Source: JACMRP01 sp047302465 (lineage in GTDB: Bacteria; Bdellovibrionota; Bdellovibrionia; Bdellovibrionales; Bdellovibrionaceae). Taken from it: a stretch of DNA of 64,000 nt. Under the pieces are notes generated by a model that was given only the letters and a program-made list of their open reading frames with translations, made no database searches and was not told the DNA's origin. Within the stretch, counting starts at the first letter, position 1. Each line of letters begins with the position of its first letter. The position numbers and the translations under genes are program-made. Location: the NCBI RefSeq assembly GCF_047302465.1, contig NZ_CP178621.1:3224001-3288000 (forward strand), given 5' to 3'. Below are positions 7,173-16,360 of the stretch, piece after piece.

Positions 7173-8657
7173 ATGACTGTTGACACCGGCTACGCTCTGG
7201 CTGCTTGGATTCTCTCGAAGGGCATTGCCTTAAGTTTTATACTGGCCTTTTTGACTCTGCAACCTCAAGTCCTGGGGCTTTATGGCAAGAATGGCATCCT
7301 GTCGATTCGCCAATTCATGATGGTGCTTCGAGAGCAAACCGGCCCGCAACGCTACTATGAACTACCAACGATTTTCTGGTTCAATGCTACGGACTTTTTT
7401 ATAAACGCCGTCACTTTGACGGGGCTTCTTTCATCAACACTAGCACTGATGGGTTTTTGTTATCCATTGATGATCTTCATTGCGTGGGTCTGTTATCTTT
7501 CATTCGTGAATTCCGGACAGGACTTTTTGGGCTTTCAATGGGACTCGCTGTTATTGGAAGTCGGAGTGCTCGCGATTTTTCTTTATCCTTGGCATCTTGA
7601 GTGGACTCCATGGCAAACTTACGAGCCTAATTTTTTTATTCGTTGGTTGTTTTGGCTACTTCTGTTCAAACTTATGTTTCTTTCGGGCGCGGTAAAAATT
7701 CTCAGTAAAGATGCTTCGTGGCGGGACATGACGGCCTTGAAGTTTCACTATTGGACCCAGCCCATTCCAAACCCCGTCGCTTATTTCGCTGATAAAGCTC
7801 CGCTGTGGTTTCAAAAATTCTGTTGCGCAATGATGTTTGCCACCGAGATTGGAATTCCCTTTTTAGTTTTTGGACCAGGGAAAATTCGCTGGGTTGGCGC
7901 GACGATTATAATCTTCTTTCAGTTCTTGATCATCATTACAGGGAACTATGCGTTTTTCAATTTTTTAACGATTGTGCTTTGTCTTTTTCTTTTCGACGAT
8001 TCTTTTTGGGCCGTCATTCTTGATAAAGTTCTTCCAGGTATCACAATCATTGCAGAGACCTCGATGTTCTATCAATCCTTAGGACTGATCTTGGCGATTC
8101 TCATGGTGCCGTTGAATTTATTCTGGTTCGTGCTGGCATTTTTTGAAAACTCGCGAATACTGAATCCTGCGATTCCGATCATTCGTGCGATTTACAATTA
8201 TCGTTTTAATTCAAGCTATGGCCTTTTTGCAGTGATGACAAAAGATCGTCCTGAACTTGTTCTGCAAGGAAGTCACGATCACGAAAACTGGGTCGACTAT
8301 GAGTTTAAATACAAACCAAGTTCCGTTACAAAAATGCCGCCAGTCGTAGCTCCATACCATCCACGCCTTGATTGGCAAATGTGGTTTGCAGCGCTTGGAA
8401 CTTTTAATCAGAATCTCTGGTTGCAGAATTTGATGGCGCGTATTTTTATGAACTCTGACGACGTCTTAAGACTTCTAAAAAAGAATCCTTTTCCCGAAGT
8501 GCCCAGCTACTTACGTATCGTAAAATACCGCTATAAGTTCTCGACAACGAAGGAACTGCTCCAAAAGGGCCAGTGGTGGGAACGCGAATACGTGGGACTC
8601 TACTCACCCGTGTTTGAGAAAACTGATTTTATAAGCGAAGAACCCAGTTTCGAATGA
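7173..8657 (+). CDS. Lipase maturation factor (LMF1/2)-like membrane protein
   Basis: A 494-residue polytopic membrane protein. The N-terminal two thirds hold roughly eight hydrophobic helices. The C-terminal part carries the family's conserved soluble region: NSYGLF-like start (SSYGLFAVMTKDRPE), NWVDYEFKYKP, HPRLDWQMWFAAL and WWEREYVGLYSP. Vertebrate LMF1 helps lipases fold in the ER; the job of bacterial homologues is not known. GAGGT precedes ATG 7173. The family call is strong; the function is open. Confidence 0.88.
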   Translation: MTVDTGYALAAWILSKGIALSFILAFLTLQPQVLGLYGKNGILSIRQFMMVLREQTGPQRYYELPTIFWFNATDFFINAVTLTGLLSSTLALMGFCYPLMIFIAWVCYLSFVNSGQDFLGFQWDSLLLEVGVLAIFLYPWHLEWTPWQTYEPNFFIRWLFWLLLFKLMFLSGAVKILSKDASWRDMTALKFHYWTQPIPNPVAYFADKAPLWFQKFCCAMMFATEIGIPFLVFGPGKIRWVGATIIIFFQFLIIITGNYAFFNFLTIVLCLFLFDDSFWAVILDKVLPGITIIAETSMFYQSLGLILAILMVPLNLFWFVLAFFENSRILNPAIPIIRAIYNYRFNSSYGLFAVMTKDRPELVLQGSHDHENWVDYEFKYKPSSVTKMPPVVAPYHPRLDWQMWFAALGTFNQNLWLQNLMARIFMNSDDVLRLLKKNPFPEVPSYLRIVKYRYKFSTTKELLQKGQWWEREYVGLYSPVFEKTDFISEEPSFE

Positions 8658-8797
8658 TCATTTGACATTCATTAAGCCTATGACGCATCACGCTAACCTG
8701 GTGCTGGACAAGTCTTTAAAATCTCCGTTGTGGGTCTTCCGTCGTCTCGATAGAATAGTCCCCATTCATGGATGAATTTACACAAAGGAGTTTTATC

Positions 8798-8926
8798 ATG
8801 GAAACTAAGATGATCCAGAATAAAACAGAAAAAGAAACGGTACCGGCTACAACAACTATCGAGAAACCAGCAAATGCAGAACGCCCGAACCGTCGCCGCA
8901 CTCGCCGCCGCCTTCCAGCTTGGTAA
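8798..8926 (+). CDS. 42-residue Arg-rich small protein
   Basis: An open frame of 42 codons starting at ATG 8798 behind AAAGGAG with ideal spacing. The product is polar, rich in Lys/Glu/Thr in the first half, and ends in a dense basic tail (PNRRRTRRRLPAW). Its stop codon overlaps the start of the DUF2817 gene, whose own TTG start has no SD, so it may serve as a coupling leader as well as a protein. The tail suggests RNA or DNA binding, which is inference only. Confidence 0.6.
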   Translation: METKMIQNKTEKETVPATTTIEKPANAERPNRRRTRRRLPAW

Positions 8927-10119
8927 AAACAACTTTAGTCTTCAGCTTCTTTTTTATGTTTTATTTGACGAGCTCTTCAGTGCAAGCTGAAGAGCTTTCG
9001 TTTTTTTTCAAAGACACTTACGAAGACTCCCGCGCGCAGTTCCTAAAAAATGCAGAGTCTTTAAAAACTCAGGTTCCAAACCTGCAATTACGTTCTCTCA
9101 AAATTCCATCAGCTAAATCCGAAGAACTTTTTACGGATGTTTTGTATGTGCCGCCACCAGATGCTGACAAAGATCGTCTTTTGATTTTAGTCTCGGGCAT
9201 TCATGGCATGGAGGGTTTTGTTGGAAGTGCTCTGCAAAATATGTTTTTGCAGAAAAACTTTTTCGAAGCTCGCAATCAAGGCTTTGGCGTTTTGTTGGTG
9301 CATGCACTAAACCCCTATGGTTTTAAATTCCATCGCCGCGTTTCCGAGAACAACATCGACCTGAATCGCAATTTCGATATCAATAATTCGCTTTTTGAAC
9401 TGAAGAATGACGGCTATCAATCCGTCCGCGACCTTTTAAATCCTACGGACTCTGTAGGCAGCGGTACATTGGACCGCGTAAAATTTTATATTCAGTGCGT
9501 GGTGGCTATTGCCAAGTATTCGATGGACAGCCTTCGTCGCGCAATTCTGAAGGGCCAGTACGAAGTGCCCGAAGGGATTTACTTCGGCGGCAATAAGTTC
9601 GAACCGCAAAAAGACTTGCTGGAAAAAGAGCTTTTAGAATTTAGCAATGGCTATAAGAAAATTCTGCTGATCGATCTGCATACGGGCTATGGCCAACGTG
9701 GAAAGCTGCATCTTTTTGCAGACCGTTCCCCAGCGCTGGATGCGTCCTATTTGGAAAAAATCTTCGCAGGTCAGGGCTTAGACTATGGGCAAAAAAAGAA
9801 CTTCTATGAGGCCACGGGCGGCCTCGTCGTTTATGCGGCCAAATTGTTTCAGAACAAAGCCCGATATGCAGGCATGGTCTTCGAATTTGGAACTTTAGAC
9901 AGCCAAAAAACACTAGGCTCCTTAGACTCGCTTTATCGCATGGTGCGCGAAAACCAGCACACCCATCATGGAGCGCACTCACCGCAAGACGCTCAGCAAA
10001 TTCAGCATTTGTTCTCTGAAATGTTCTATCCTCAGGATTCCCAATGGCGCATTGACAGTGCCCACCAATTTGAAAAGGCCTTAGCCTCTGCTTTGCAAAA
10101 GCAAAAAGAATTGAAATAG
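8920..10119 (+). CDS. Exported DUF2817 (M14-like) metallopeptidase-like protein
   Basis: A 399-residue protein with a signal peptide (about residues 1-23). The DUF2817 domain is related to the M14 zinc carboxypeptidase fold. Putative zinc ligands are in SGIHGMEGFVGS (H-x-x-E) and in LIDLHTGYG; the NNIDLNRNF motif between them is typical. It may trim peptides or peptidoglycan stems outside the inner membrane. The TTG start at 8920 lacks its own SD and overlaps the stop of the 42-codon gene by 7 nt. The next candidate is ATG 8956, inside the signal peptide. Confidence 0.8.
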   Translation: MVKTTLVFSFFFMFYLTSSSVQAEELSFFFKDTYEDSRAQFLKNAESLKTQVPNLQLRSLKIPSAKSEELFTDVLYVPPPDADKDRLLILVSGIHGMEGFVGSALQNMFLQKNFFEARNQGFGVLLVHALNPYGFKFHRRVSENNIDLNRNFDINNSLFELKNDGYQSVRDLLNPTDSVGSGTLDRVKFYIQCVVAIAKYSMDSLRRAILKGQYEVPEGIYFGGNKFEPQKDLLEKELLEFSNGYKKILLIDLHTGYGQRGKLHLFADRSPALDASYLEKIFAGQGLDYGQKKNFYEATGGLVVYAAKLFQNKARYAGMVFEFGTLDSQKTLGSLDSLYRMVRENQHTHHGAHSPQDAQQIQHLFSEMFYPQDSQWRIDSAHQFEKALASALQKQKELK

Positions 10120-10168
10120 CCCCTGAGTAGTGCTAACTCCGAAGACTCCCTGTTGAAAGGACATCTCT

Positions 10169-11713
10169 GTGCTCTTGGAGTTTTGGAAAAGATCCAGCAC
10201 CTTGCAAAAGGCATTTATTCTTTTTGGCTTAAGCCTTTTGTTTCGCGTATTTTTTGCGTCGATCGTGGGCTTGGCTGACGACGAGGCCTATCACTGGAGT
10301 TGGACCAAAAATCTTTCCCTGTCTTACTACGATCATCCAGGCATGATTGCTTGGCTTGAGGCTTTAAGCACTGCTCTTTTAGGCGACACGCGCTGGGGCA
10401 TTCGTTTGCCGTCGTTCTTGTGTTATGTCGCGGCCGCGGTTCTTTCGTGGAAACTGGCTCGTGAAGTCTTCGGGGTTTGGGCTGCAAACTTCTGCGTATT
10501 TTTGATGCTGTGGTCACCGCTGTGGGGTTTTGGCGGTTATGTCGCTTCTCCAGAGACTCCGTTCATGCTTGCTTGGGTGGCTGGTGCTTACGTGTTCTGG
10601 CAAGGTGTCCGTGAAGACGGCAAAGCTTGGCCTTTGAAAAAAACTTGGCTGTGGCTGGGTGTGATCATGGGCTTGGGGCTTAATTCAAAATTTATTATTG
10701 CTCTGCTCGCTCCGGGTTTTGGTTTGTATTTACTGATGACGCCAAAACATCGCAAAGATTTGCTGACGAAATGGCCGTGGATGGGCTTCTTGATCGCAAC
10801 TTTGATTTGTCTTCCGATCTTTATTTGGAATGTTCAATTCGATTGGCCGGGTTTCAAATATCAATTCCACGAGCGCCACACCACCACCGAATTTAGCATC
10901 GGTCGCTGGCTGCAGTTCTTCACTGCACAGATCTTGTTCTATACTCCGGTGGCCTATGGCTTGATGCTCTTTACTTTCGCGTACTCGTTCATGGAGCGCA
11001 AAGAAGCGCGCTGGCGCTGGCTGTTCTGCATGACAGTGCCAAGCATTGTGATGTTCTATCCCCAGCCTTTGTGGGCGGAATACAAACCGCATTGGAGTGG
11101 TCCTGCGTTCTTCTTGCTGTCAATGGGTGCCGGAACCATTTGGTCCGAGGGCATTCGTCGTCATGGCAAGGTTTGGATTAAGGCCTTTAGCAAAAAACTC
11201 ACTTGGGGGATTTTAGGTTTTATCATCGCTTTGAATTTGATCATCTACTTGCCATTTGTAAGCCCATGGATGCCAAAACTGCACAGAGCTATGAACAAAA
11301 CGACCGAGTGGCAACCGAAGTGGGATCTTAGCAATGAATTTCATGGCTGGCCTGAACTGGGTGACTACGTCAATCGTCGGCAGCGCGAGATTCACGCTGA
11401 AAGCGGCAAGAAACCGTTCATTGCCAGCAATCGCTATGAAACTACGGCTCAGACTTTTTGGGGCACAAAACAAAAAGTGTACATGCTCAACACCACCAAG
11501 AGTCACTACACTGTGACTCAAACACCGCAAGAGATGGAAGCGCTCCGAGGCTCTACAGCGTTGTTTGTGACAACGGATAAGTATCCGACGAATCCATTGA
11601 ACTGGGCGGCGTTTGATGACTGTAAGGCAGAAGAGCTTCGCACTTTCCGCGACAAAGAAGTCTCTCGTATCTTTACAATTTGGATTTGTCCAAACTTCCA
11701 GGGAATTAAATAA
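10169..11713 (+). CDS. GT39/ArnT-like membrane glycosyltransferase
   Basis: A 514-residue protein with about ten membrane helices. The first periplasmic loop has the GLADDEAYHWSW motif, with the acidic pair typical of GT39 dolichyl/undecaprenyl-phosphate-sugar transferases, and then YYDHPG. Family members move a sugar from a polyprenyl phosphate to lipid A, protein or cell wall in the periplasm. A GTG start at 10169 is supported by GAAAGG 8 nt upstream. The acceptor is unknown. Confidence 0.85.
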   Translation: MLLEFWKRSSTLQKAFILFGLSLLFRVFFASIVGLADDEAYHWSWTKNLSLSYYDHPGMIAWLEALSTALLGDTRWGIRLPSFLCYVAAAVLSWKLAREVFGVWAANFCVFLMLWSPLWGFGGYVASPETPFMLAWVAGAYVFWQGVREDGKAWPLKKTWLWLGVIMGLGLNSKFIIALLAPGFGLYLLMTPKHRKDLLTKWPWMGFLIATLICLPIFIWNVQFDWPGFKYQFHERHTTTEFSIGRWLQFFTAQILFYTPVAYGLMLFTFAYSFMERKEARWRWLFCMTVPSIVMFYPQPLWAEYKPHWSGPAFFLLSMGAGTIWSEGIRRHGKVWIKAFSKKLTWGILGFIIALNLIIYLPFVSPWMPKLHRAMNKTTEWQPKWDLSNEFHGWPELGDYVNRRQREIHAESGKKPFIASNRYETTAQTFWGTKQKVYMLNTTKSHYTVTQTPQEMEALRGSTALFVTTDKYPTNPLNWAAFDDCKAEELRTFRDKEVSRIFTIWICPNFQGIK

Positions 11714-11727
11714 CTAGAAGCTAGCTC

Positions 11728-12441
11728 TTATTCCGTCACCTTGATGATGTTTTTGTCGTCATCGATGATCCAGGCTTCCGGCTCTCCGTGAGGGCCTGTT
11801 TTGGAGATCGCCATCACTTCAAAGCGATTGGATGTTGCTGAACATCCTCGTCGGCAATATTGGGAAAAGTTCTTTAAAGAAATATTCTGTGCAAACTTTG
11901 AATACTCGTAAGAAACCTTATCACCACTTAACGGATCAATCTTCAAACCCATCAAGTAGTCACTGTCCATACGCCCTTGGGGAGTTTCATCAGGAACCAA
12001 ATCCCCTTCTGTAGAGGGCTCTAGAAAGCCCACCTTCAAATTGATTTCTCCGTCCAAAGGATCCCAACCGATCGCTTTTAAATCCGTTGAATAACGCCCA
12101 GTCTCGGCGAAGAACGCTTTTTGAGCGACATAGATAGATGCTAAGTTAGATTTAATTTCGCTGTAGATTCTCTGACGCTCTTCTTCCGAAACCGTGAACT
12201 CAGCGGGAGCCCCTGCTTTCGGCTTCTCATAGACTTCGCTGTTCGCATCCACATCTGTTTGTGGAAGTGAAGAGGCCGTCTGACGTGAGCTTTCAACTTG
12301 TTTAGGCAAAGGGATCGGAGCTACAATTTCAGGCGTAGCTGATGCCGCAAGATCTCTGCTCGCTTGGTCGCGAGAGTAAAAATATCCCACAACACCAACA
12401 ATAAGCACTATCAATAGTAATGACTTCGCTCTTGGATCCAT
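11728..12441 (-). CDS. Membrane-anchored pilin/pseudopilin-like protein
   Basis: A 237-residue protein with one N-terminal membrane helix (about residues 7-23), a Pro/Ser-rich linker (25-70) and a soluble domain beginning NLASIYVAQKAFFAETGRYS. That last pattern is common in type IV pilin-like proteins of delta-proteobacteria. However, it sits about 90 residues from the helix instead of directly after it, and there is no prepilin cleavage site. It is probably a periplasm-facing protein with a pilin-like globular part. A CRRGC pair could form a disulfide. It lies downstream of the chemoreceptor gene (38-nt gap). Confidence 0.6.
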   Translation of the reverse strand: MDPRAKSLLLIVLIVGVVGYFYSRDQASRDLAASATPEIVAPIPLPKQVESSRQTASSLPQTDVDANSEVYEKPKAGAPAEFTVSEEERQRIYSEIKSNLASIYVAQKAFFAETGRYSTDLKAIGWDPLDGEINLKVGFLEPSTEGDLVPDETPQGRMDSDYLMGLKIDPLSGDKVSYEYSKFAQNISLKNFSQYCRRGCSATSNRFEVMAISKTGPHGEPEAWIIDDDKNIIKVTE

Positions 12442-12479
12442 TGAAATATTTGAGCACTAACCCAAATCGAGAGCAAGGA

Positions 12480-13931
12480 TTATGCAGCCTTGCCCATGAC
12501 TTCTGATGCAATAGTGTTCACCATTTTTTGTAGATTTCGAGCCTGCGCCGACATTTCCTCAGAGGTGGCAGCCGTTTCCTCGGCCACAGCCGAGAACGAC
12601 TGGGTTTGTTTTTCCAAAGAACCCATCGTGTCTTGAATCGTTCCCACGTCGTTCGATTGGCTGGAAGCCGACTGTGAAATCTCTTGGTTTAGAACATTCA
12701 CCTTCTTCGCAAAATCCACGATATTACTGAGCACCTTGTCACTAGCTTCTGCTAACGCCAAAGACTCGTGGGTTTTCTCGACACTTGTGGTGATAACTTG
12801 TTTTACTTCTTTCGCGGCGACCGCAGATTTCAGTGCAAGTCCTCGAACAGCTTCGGCCACGACGGCAAAGCCTTTTCCTTGCTCTCCTGCTCGAGCGGCT
12901 TCGACTGCGGCATTGAGCGCTAAAAGATTCGTTTGGAAAGCGATGTCGTCAATGATGTCCATAGCCATGGTGATTTCATTGGTGGTCTTTACAAGCTCGT
13001 TGATAGACAGAATCAACTTACGAAGCTCCTCGGCTCCCTGCGAAGCACCTCGTTCTGAATTTTGCGCAAGCTCTGCCGCAGATTCAGCGCGCTGCTGGTT
13101 AACCTCAACCGAAGTGTTAATGTCTTTGACGAGCTTCAGTGTTTCTTCAATTTTTGCGGCGGATTCTACAGCACCTTGAGCCACATTTTGCCCCGCTTTA
13201 GAGAGCAGGCTTGAAGCTTCTAAAACTTGCTGACTGGCTTCGTTGGTTTCAGACACGGTCTTTGCAAGGAACTTCATCAGATTTCCGGCAAAGACATAGA
13301 AAATCAAAAACGCCACAGTAAAGGCCCCGACAAATCCCATCAACACTCGGTTGCGGAATTGAGTCACGGCTGCTTCCACGTCATCGACATACAGACCACT
13401 ACCGACAATCCATTTCCAGCCCTTGAACTGACGAACGAAGCTGATCTTAGGTTCTGGTGATGGCGATCCTGGCTTCGGCCATAGATAGTTCACAAAGCCT
13501 TCACCCTGAGTGGTACCGACTTTCACAAACTCCACGAAGAGCGCCAAGCCTGTCGGATCTTTCATATTCGAAAGATCTTTGCCATTGAGTTCTTTTTTAA
13601 TGGGATGCATGAGCATCGTTGGATGAAGATCGTTGATCCAAAAATACTCGCTGCCGGAATAGCGAAGCCCCTCCACTGCGTGAAGCGCCTGGCGTTGAGC
13701 CTCTTCTTCAGTAAGCACCTTTTGTTCATACAAAGAATAGTAATGCTGCAACACTGTGGTCGCGATGTCGACCGAGCTTTTTACGGCGTATTGGCGGTCT
13801 TTGTACATTTGCTCGCGCATCAGAGGCAGAATGTAAAACATGACAATGCTCCACAAAGGAATCATTGCCACAACTAGCAGACCTAAAATTTTATAACGAT
13901 AGCTGCGATTGCCCCAAAGACGGTTCAACAT
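12480..13931 (-). CDS. Methyl-accepting chemotaxis protein with a Cache sensor
   Basis: A 483-residue chemoreceptor. TM1 is at about residues 14-36, then a periplasmic single-Cache domain (the GLRYSGSEYFWIND motif is typical of sCache_2), TM2 at about 192-213, and a cytoplasmic signalling domain with the hairpin tip IAFQTNLLALNAAVEAARAGE. No clear HAMP domain separates TM2 from the coiled coil. There is no C-terminal CheR/CheB-tethering pentapeptide (it ends VMGKAA). sCache_2 domains usually bind small organic acids. ATG 13931 has CAGGAG upstream. Confidence 0.93.
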   Translation of the reverse strand: MLNRLWGNRSYRYKILGLLVVAMIPLWSIVMFYILPLMREQMYKDRQYAVKSSVDIATTVLQHYYSLYEQKVLTEEEAQRQALHAVEGLRYSGSEYFWINDLHPTMLMHPIKKELNGKDLSNMKDPTGLALFVEFVKVGTTQGEGFVNYLWPKPGSPSPEPKISFVRQFKGWKWIVGSGLYVDDVEAAVTQFRNRVLMGFVGAFTVAFLIFYVFAGNLMKFLAKTVSETNEASQQVLEASSLLSKAGQNVAQGAVESAAKIEETLKLVKDINTSVEVNQQRAESAAELAQNSERGASQGAEELRKLILSINELVKTTNEITMAMDIIDDIAFQTNLLALNAAVEAARAGEQGKGFAVVAEAVRGLALKSAVAAKEVKQVITTSVEKTHESLALAEASDKVLSNIVDFAKKVNVLNQEISQSASSQSNDVGTIQDTMGSLEKQTQSFSAVAEETAATSEEMSAQARNLQKMVNTIASEVMGKAA

Positions 13932-14083
13932 TCTTTATGCTCCTGTCAGAGTTCTCTGTCAGAAGCTTTTCGGTCAGAATGACCAGTACTTGATAAAACA
14001 AACTTTTGATCATTTAGAGGCCCGAGCGTGGTCATTCGATCTCGACAGGATCTTTACAAGAATGGATCGCAATGGTGCGGAAT

Positions 14084-14116
14084 AAAAAAAGCCCCGAGGA
14101 TTTCTCGAGGCTTTTG
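14084..14116 (-). terminator. Terminator of the repeat lipoprotein gene
   Basis: Read on the minus strand, a stem of AAGCCTCGAG with CTCGGGGCTT (one bulged base) is followed by a long T-run. It lies 12 nt after the stop of the gene ending at 14128. Confidence 0.75.
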
Positions 14117-14127
14117 TGAGGTAAATT

Positions 14128-16242
14128 CTAATTTAAACCAAGCACAAGTCGCTCAGCTTCTTTCAACGCCTGGGTCTTTCCTTGGCGGCTAGAGAGCCTG
14201 TTGTACTCGTTTTTGAGAGCTTCAAACGACTGCGCTGTCATGTTCGCTTCAAGGATATAACGAGAAGCCTTCGCGACGCCTTCACTCTTATTGATATAAA
14301 GCTCGCGAATCAACCAGTTCCCTGCTTTTTGTACTAAGTCTGTTTGATCAGTCGTCAGTCTTGCATTGAAAACAAGGTCTTCAGCATTTTGTATCGCATC
14401 GCTCTTTGTGACATACAGTTCACTTACGTACCAGTTCACCAATGTTTTAAATTGCTTCAAAGTGACTGCAGTCAAAGGATTCACAGTATTCAAAACATAA
14501 GCTTCAGTTTTTGCAACAGCATCAGATCGGTTCACGTAAATGTCGGAAATCAACCATTGAGTGAGGTCCTTAATAAGTGGCGCCTGAGCAGCACCAACTT
14601 TACCTTTTAAAACCAAAATCTCAACACGCGTGAGTGCCTCAGATTTGGTGATATACAACTTGTCCTTATACCAATTCGCAAGATCTTTAAGACTGTTGAA
14701 CTGATCTGCAGTCATTCCCTGTTCCATATATTCTCTGGATTTTTCCAAAGAAGAGCTGCTGCCGTAGTACCATTCGTTTTTGAGCCACTCAAAAACGCCG
14801 CCGTACAGTTTGAAAGTGTCGTTGACGTTCGCGTTCGTCACACGGCCACTCAAAACCCAAGCATCCGCGATTTTCTCAGCCTGAAAGCTGTCTGCTTTGA
14901 AATCAGCTTGGAGCACGTCGTATACTAGGACATACAAGTCCGCGTTTGCCAAGGTCAGGCCATTTTGAATTTTTCTTTGAGCAGCATCTAAAATCTTAGG
15001 TACATCGCCCAGAGATAAAAGACCTTCTCTGACGACCACACCTGCGGCTTTGCCTAAAAGCGCCGCTTGTGTTTGATCATAGTCTGTTCTGTCTAAAATA
15101 TCCGTCGCCATATACCAAGAAATCGCGCCGAATTTATGGCTTAGTGCCGCTGCCAAATTTACAGTTTGATCAAACTGAGCTGACGTCCACTTTTTGCCCT
15201 CGACATATTCAATCGCAGTAGTCAGCGCAATATCTTTAGAATAACTAAAGCCAACGATACGGACGTAAGCATCCAGAATAGGTTTTTTAGGATAGTTCGA
15301 GTTTACCTCACTCAAATAACGAAGCGAGTTCACCAACAAGTCAGTATCGCGTTCAAAAACAGGCGGAAGCTGCTGCCACTGAGAATCAGCAAAACTATAA
15401 AGCTCCGGAACGCCGGCATTCAAAGCCTGCAAAGAAACGTCCCACGAAAATGCATATTGAAGGCCACGCTTGAAAACACTCTGACTTCCACTACGAACAT
15501 GATCTTTCACGAAAGAAACAAGAACATCCAATTCACTGAGGTTAGACCATTCTGAAGTCGTTTTTTGACGAGCAATAGTTTGACGATAGAACTGAGCTCC
15601 TCTTTGCCAAAGACCTTCGATTTGTGCTGTACCTTTCGCAAGGTCTTGAAGTTCCCAAGCTAAAGCACCACCTTCACCCTGCTCAGCTTGCAAGTTGAAA
15701 AGAATTTGGTTTTCAACACCAGCACTAACCGGACTGCGCTTAAAGTAATAGAGAGCGCCTTTTTCAAAACGCGCATAATCCGGGAAGCTGACGTAAGAAG
15801 CATCCAACATAGACTGGGGATCCTTGGCCGTTACACCAATCTCTACCAAGATATTTTGAAGTTGAACGTCGCTCACTGGAGTCAACTGAACACGCAGAAT
15901 GTATTCCTGAGTGCGGGTGTCTTTCTCGACTGCGATAAGCTGCATATTTGGATGAATGTTGATTTTAGAGCGGCCTTTTTTCTCTACGACCGTCTTCTTG
16001 CCATTTATGTTACGTTCAGATTTGCAATAGACATTGCCGCCGCTGCCTTCAACGCGGAATTCTGATTGGCGCGCATGGAAAGCATCGATAGCTTCTGGAG
16101 TGATGATTTCATCGCAATTGATTTGGCTGCCGTCGGGCTTGCCGAAAGGAGGCTGTTCTCCGCCACCAGGACTGCTACTGCTGCTACCAGAGCAAGCAGT
16201 TAAAACAACAGATAATAAAAGAAGACCAAGAACGTGCTTCAT
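14128..16242 (-). CDS. Large lipoprotein with C-terminal helical repeats
   Basis: A 704-residue protein. The signal sequence ends in the lipobox VVLTAC, then comes a Ser/Gly linker. The last 200 or so residues hold at least four repeats of about 40-45 residues, each centred on W-Y/L-x(2-3)-E/K-L/I-Y-I/V-x-K/R-S-[ED]-A/G (for example LYITKSEALTR, IYVNRSDAVAK, LYVTKSDAIQN, LYINKSEGVAK). More degenerate copies occur upstream (YYGSSSSLEKSREYM). They look like paired helices forming a solenoid. ATG 16242 follows GGGAG. No family recognised; the membrane leaflet is not determined. Confidence 0.75.
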   Translation of the reverse strand: MKHVLGLLLLSVVLTACSGSSSSSPGGGEQPPFGKPDGSQINCDEIITPEAIDAFHARQSEFRVEGSGGNVYCKSERNINGKKTVVEKKGRSKINIHPNMQLIAVEKDTRTQEYILRVQLTPVSDVQLQNILVEIGVTAKDPQSMLDASYVSFPDYARFEKGALYYFKRSPVSAGVENQILFNLQAEQGEGGALAWELQDLAKGTAQIEGLWQRGAQFYRQTIARQKTTSEWSNLSELDVLVSFVKDHVRSGSQSVFKRGLQYAFSWDVSLQALNAGVPELYSFADSQWQQLPPVFERDTDLLVNSLRYLSEVNSNYPKKPILDAYVRIVGFSYSKDIALTTAIEYVEGKKWTSAQFDQTVNLAAALSHKFGAISWYMATDILDRTDYDQTQAALLGKAAGVVVREGLLSLGDVPKILDAAQRKIQNGLTLANADLYVLVYDVLQADFKADSFQAEKIADAWVLSGRVTNANVNDTFKLYGGVFEWLKNEWYYGSSSSLEKSREYMEQGMTADQFNSLKDLANWYKDKLYITKSEALTRVEILVLKGKVGAAQAPLIKDLTQWLISDIYVNRSDAVAKTEAYVLNTVNPLTAVTLKQFKTLVNWYVSELYVTKSDAIQNAEDLVFNARLTTDQTDLVQKAGNWLIRELYINKSEGVAKASRYILEANMTAQSFEALKNEYNRLSSRQGKTQALKEAERLVLGLN

Positions 16243-16318
16243 AGAAACTCCCTTTGGGGAAAATAGAAACGGCATCCTATACAGGATGCCGTTTGATTTC
16301 AAATTCTATGGAGTTTCT
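16243..16318 (-). promoter_or_regulatory. Nested leader structure: SD-occluding stem enclosing a 12-bp hairpin
   Basis: On the minus strand AGAAACTCC (16318-16310) pairs perfectly with GGAGTTTCT (16251-16243), which is the ribosome site of the 16242 gene and runs up to its ATG. Enclosed between the arms, bases 16267-16278 and 16283-16294 form a perfect 12-bp stem with a 4-nt loop, followed by a short T-rich stretch. The inner hairpin may end transcripts from the DUF3465 gene upstream, or attenuate transcription of this one. Confidence 0.55.
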
Positions 16319-16360
16319 TGCAAGATCTTTAGAGTCGTCCGATAGCCGGACAAGCCTGTC

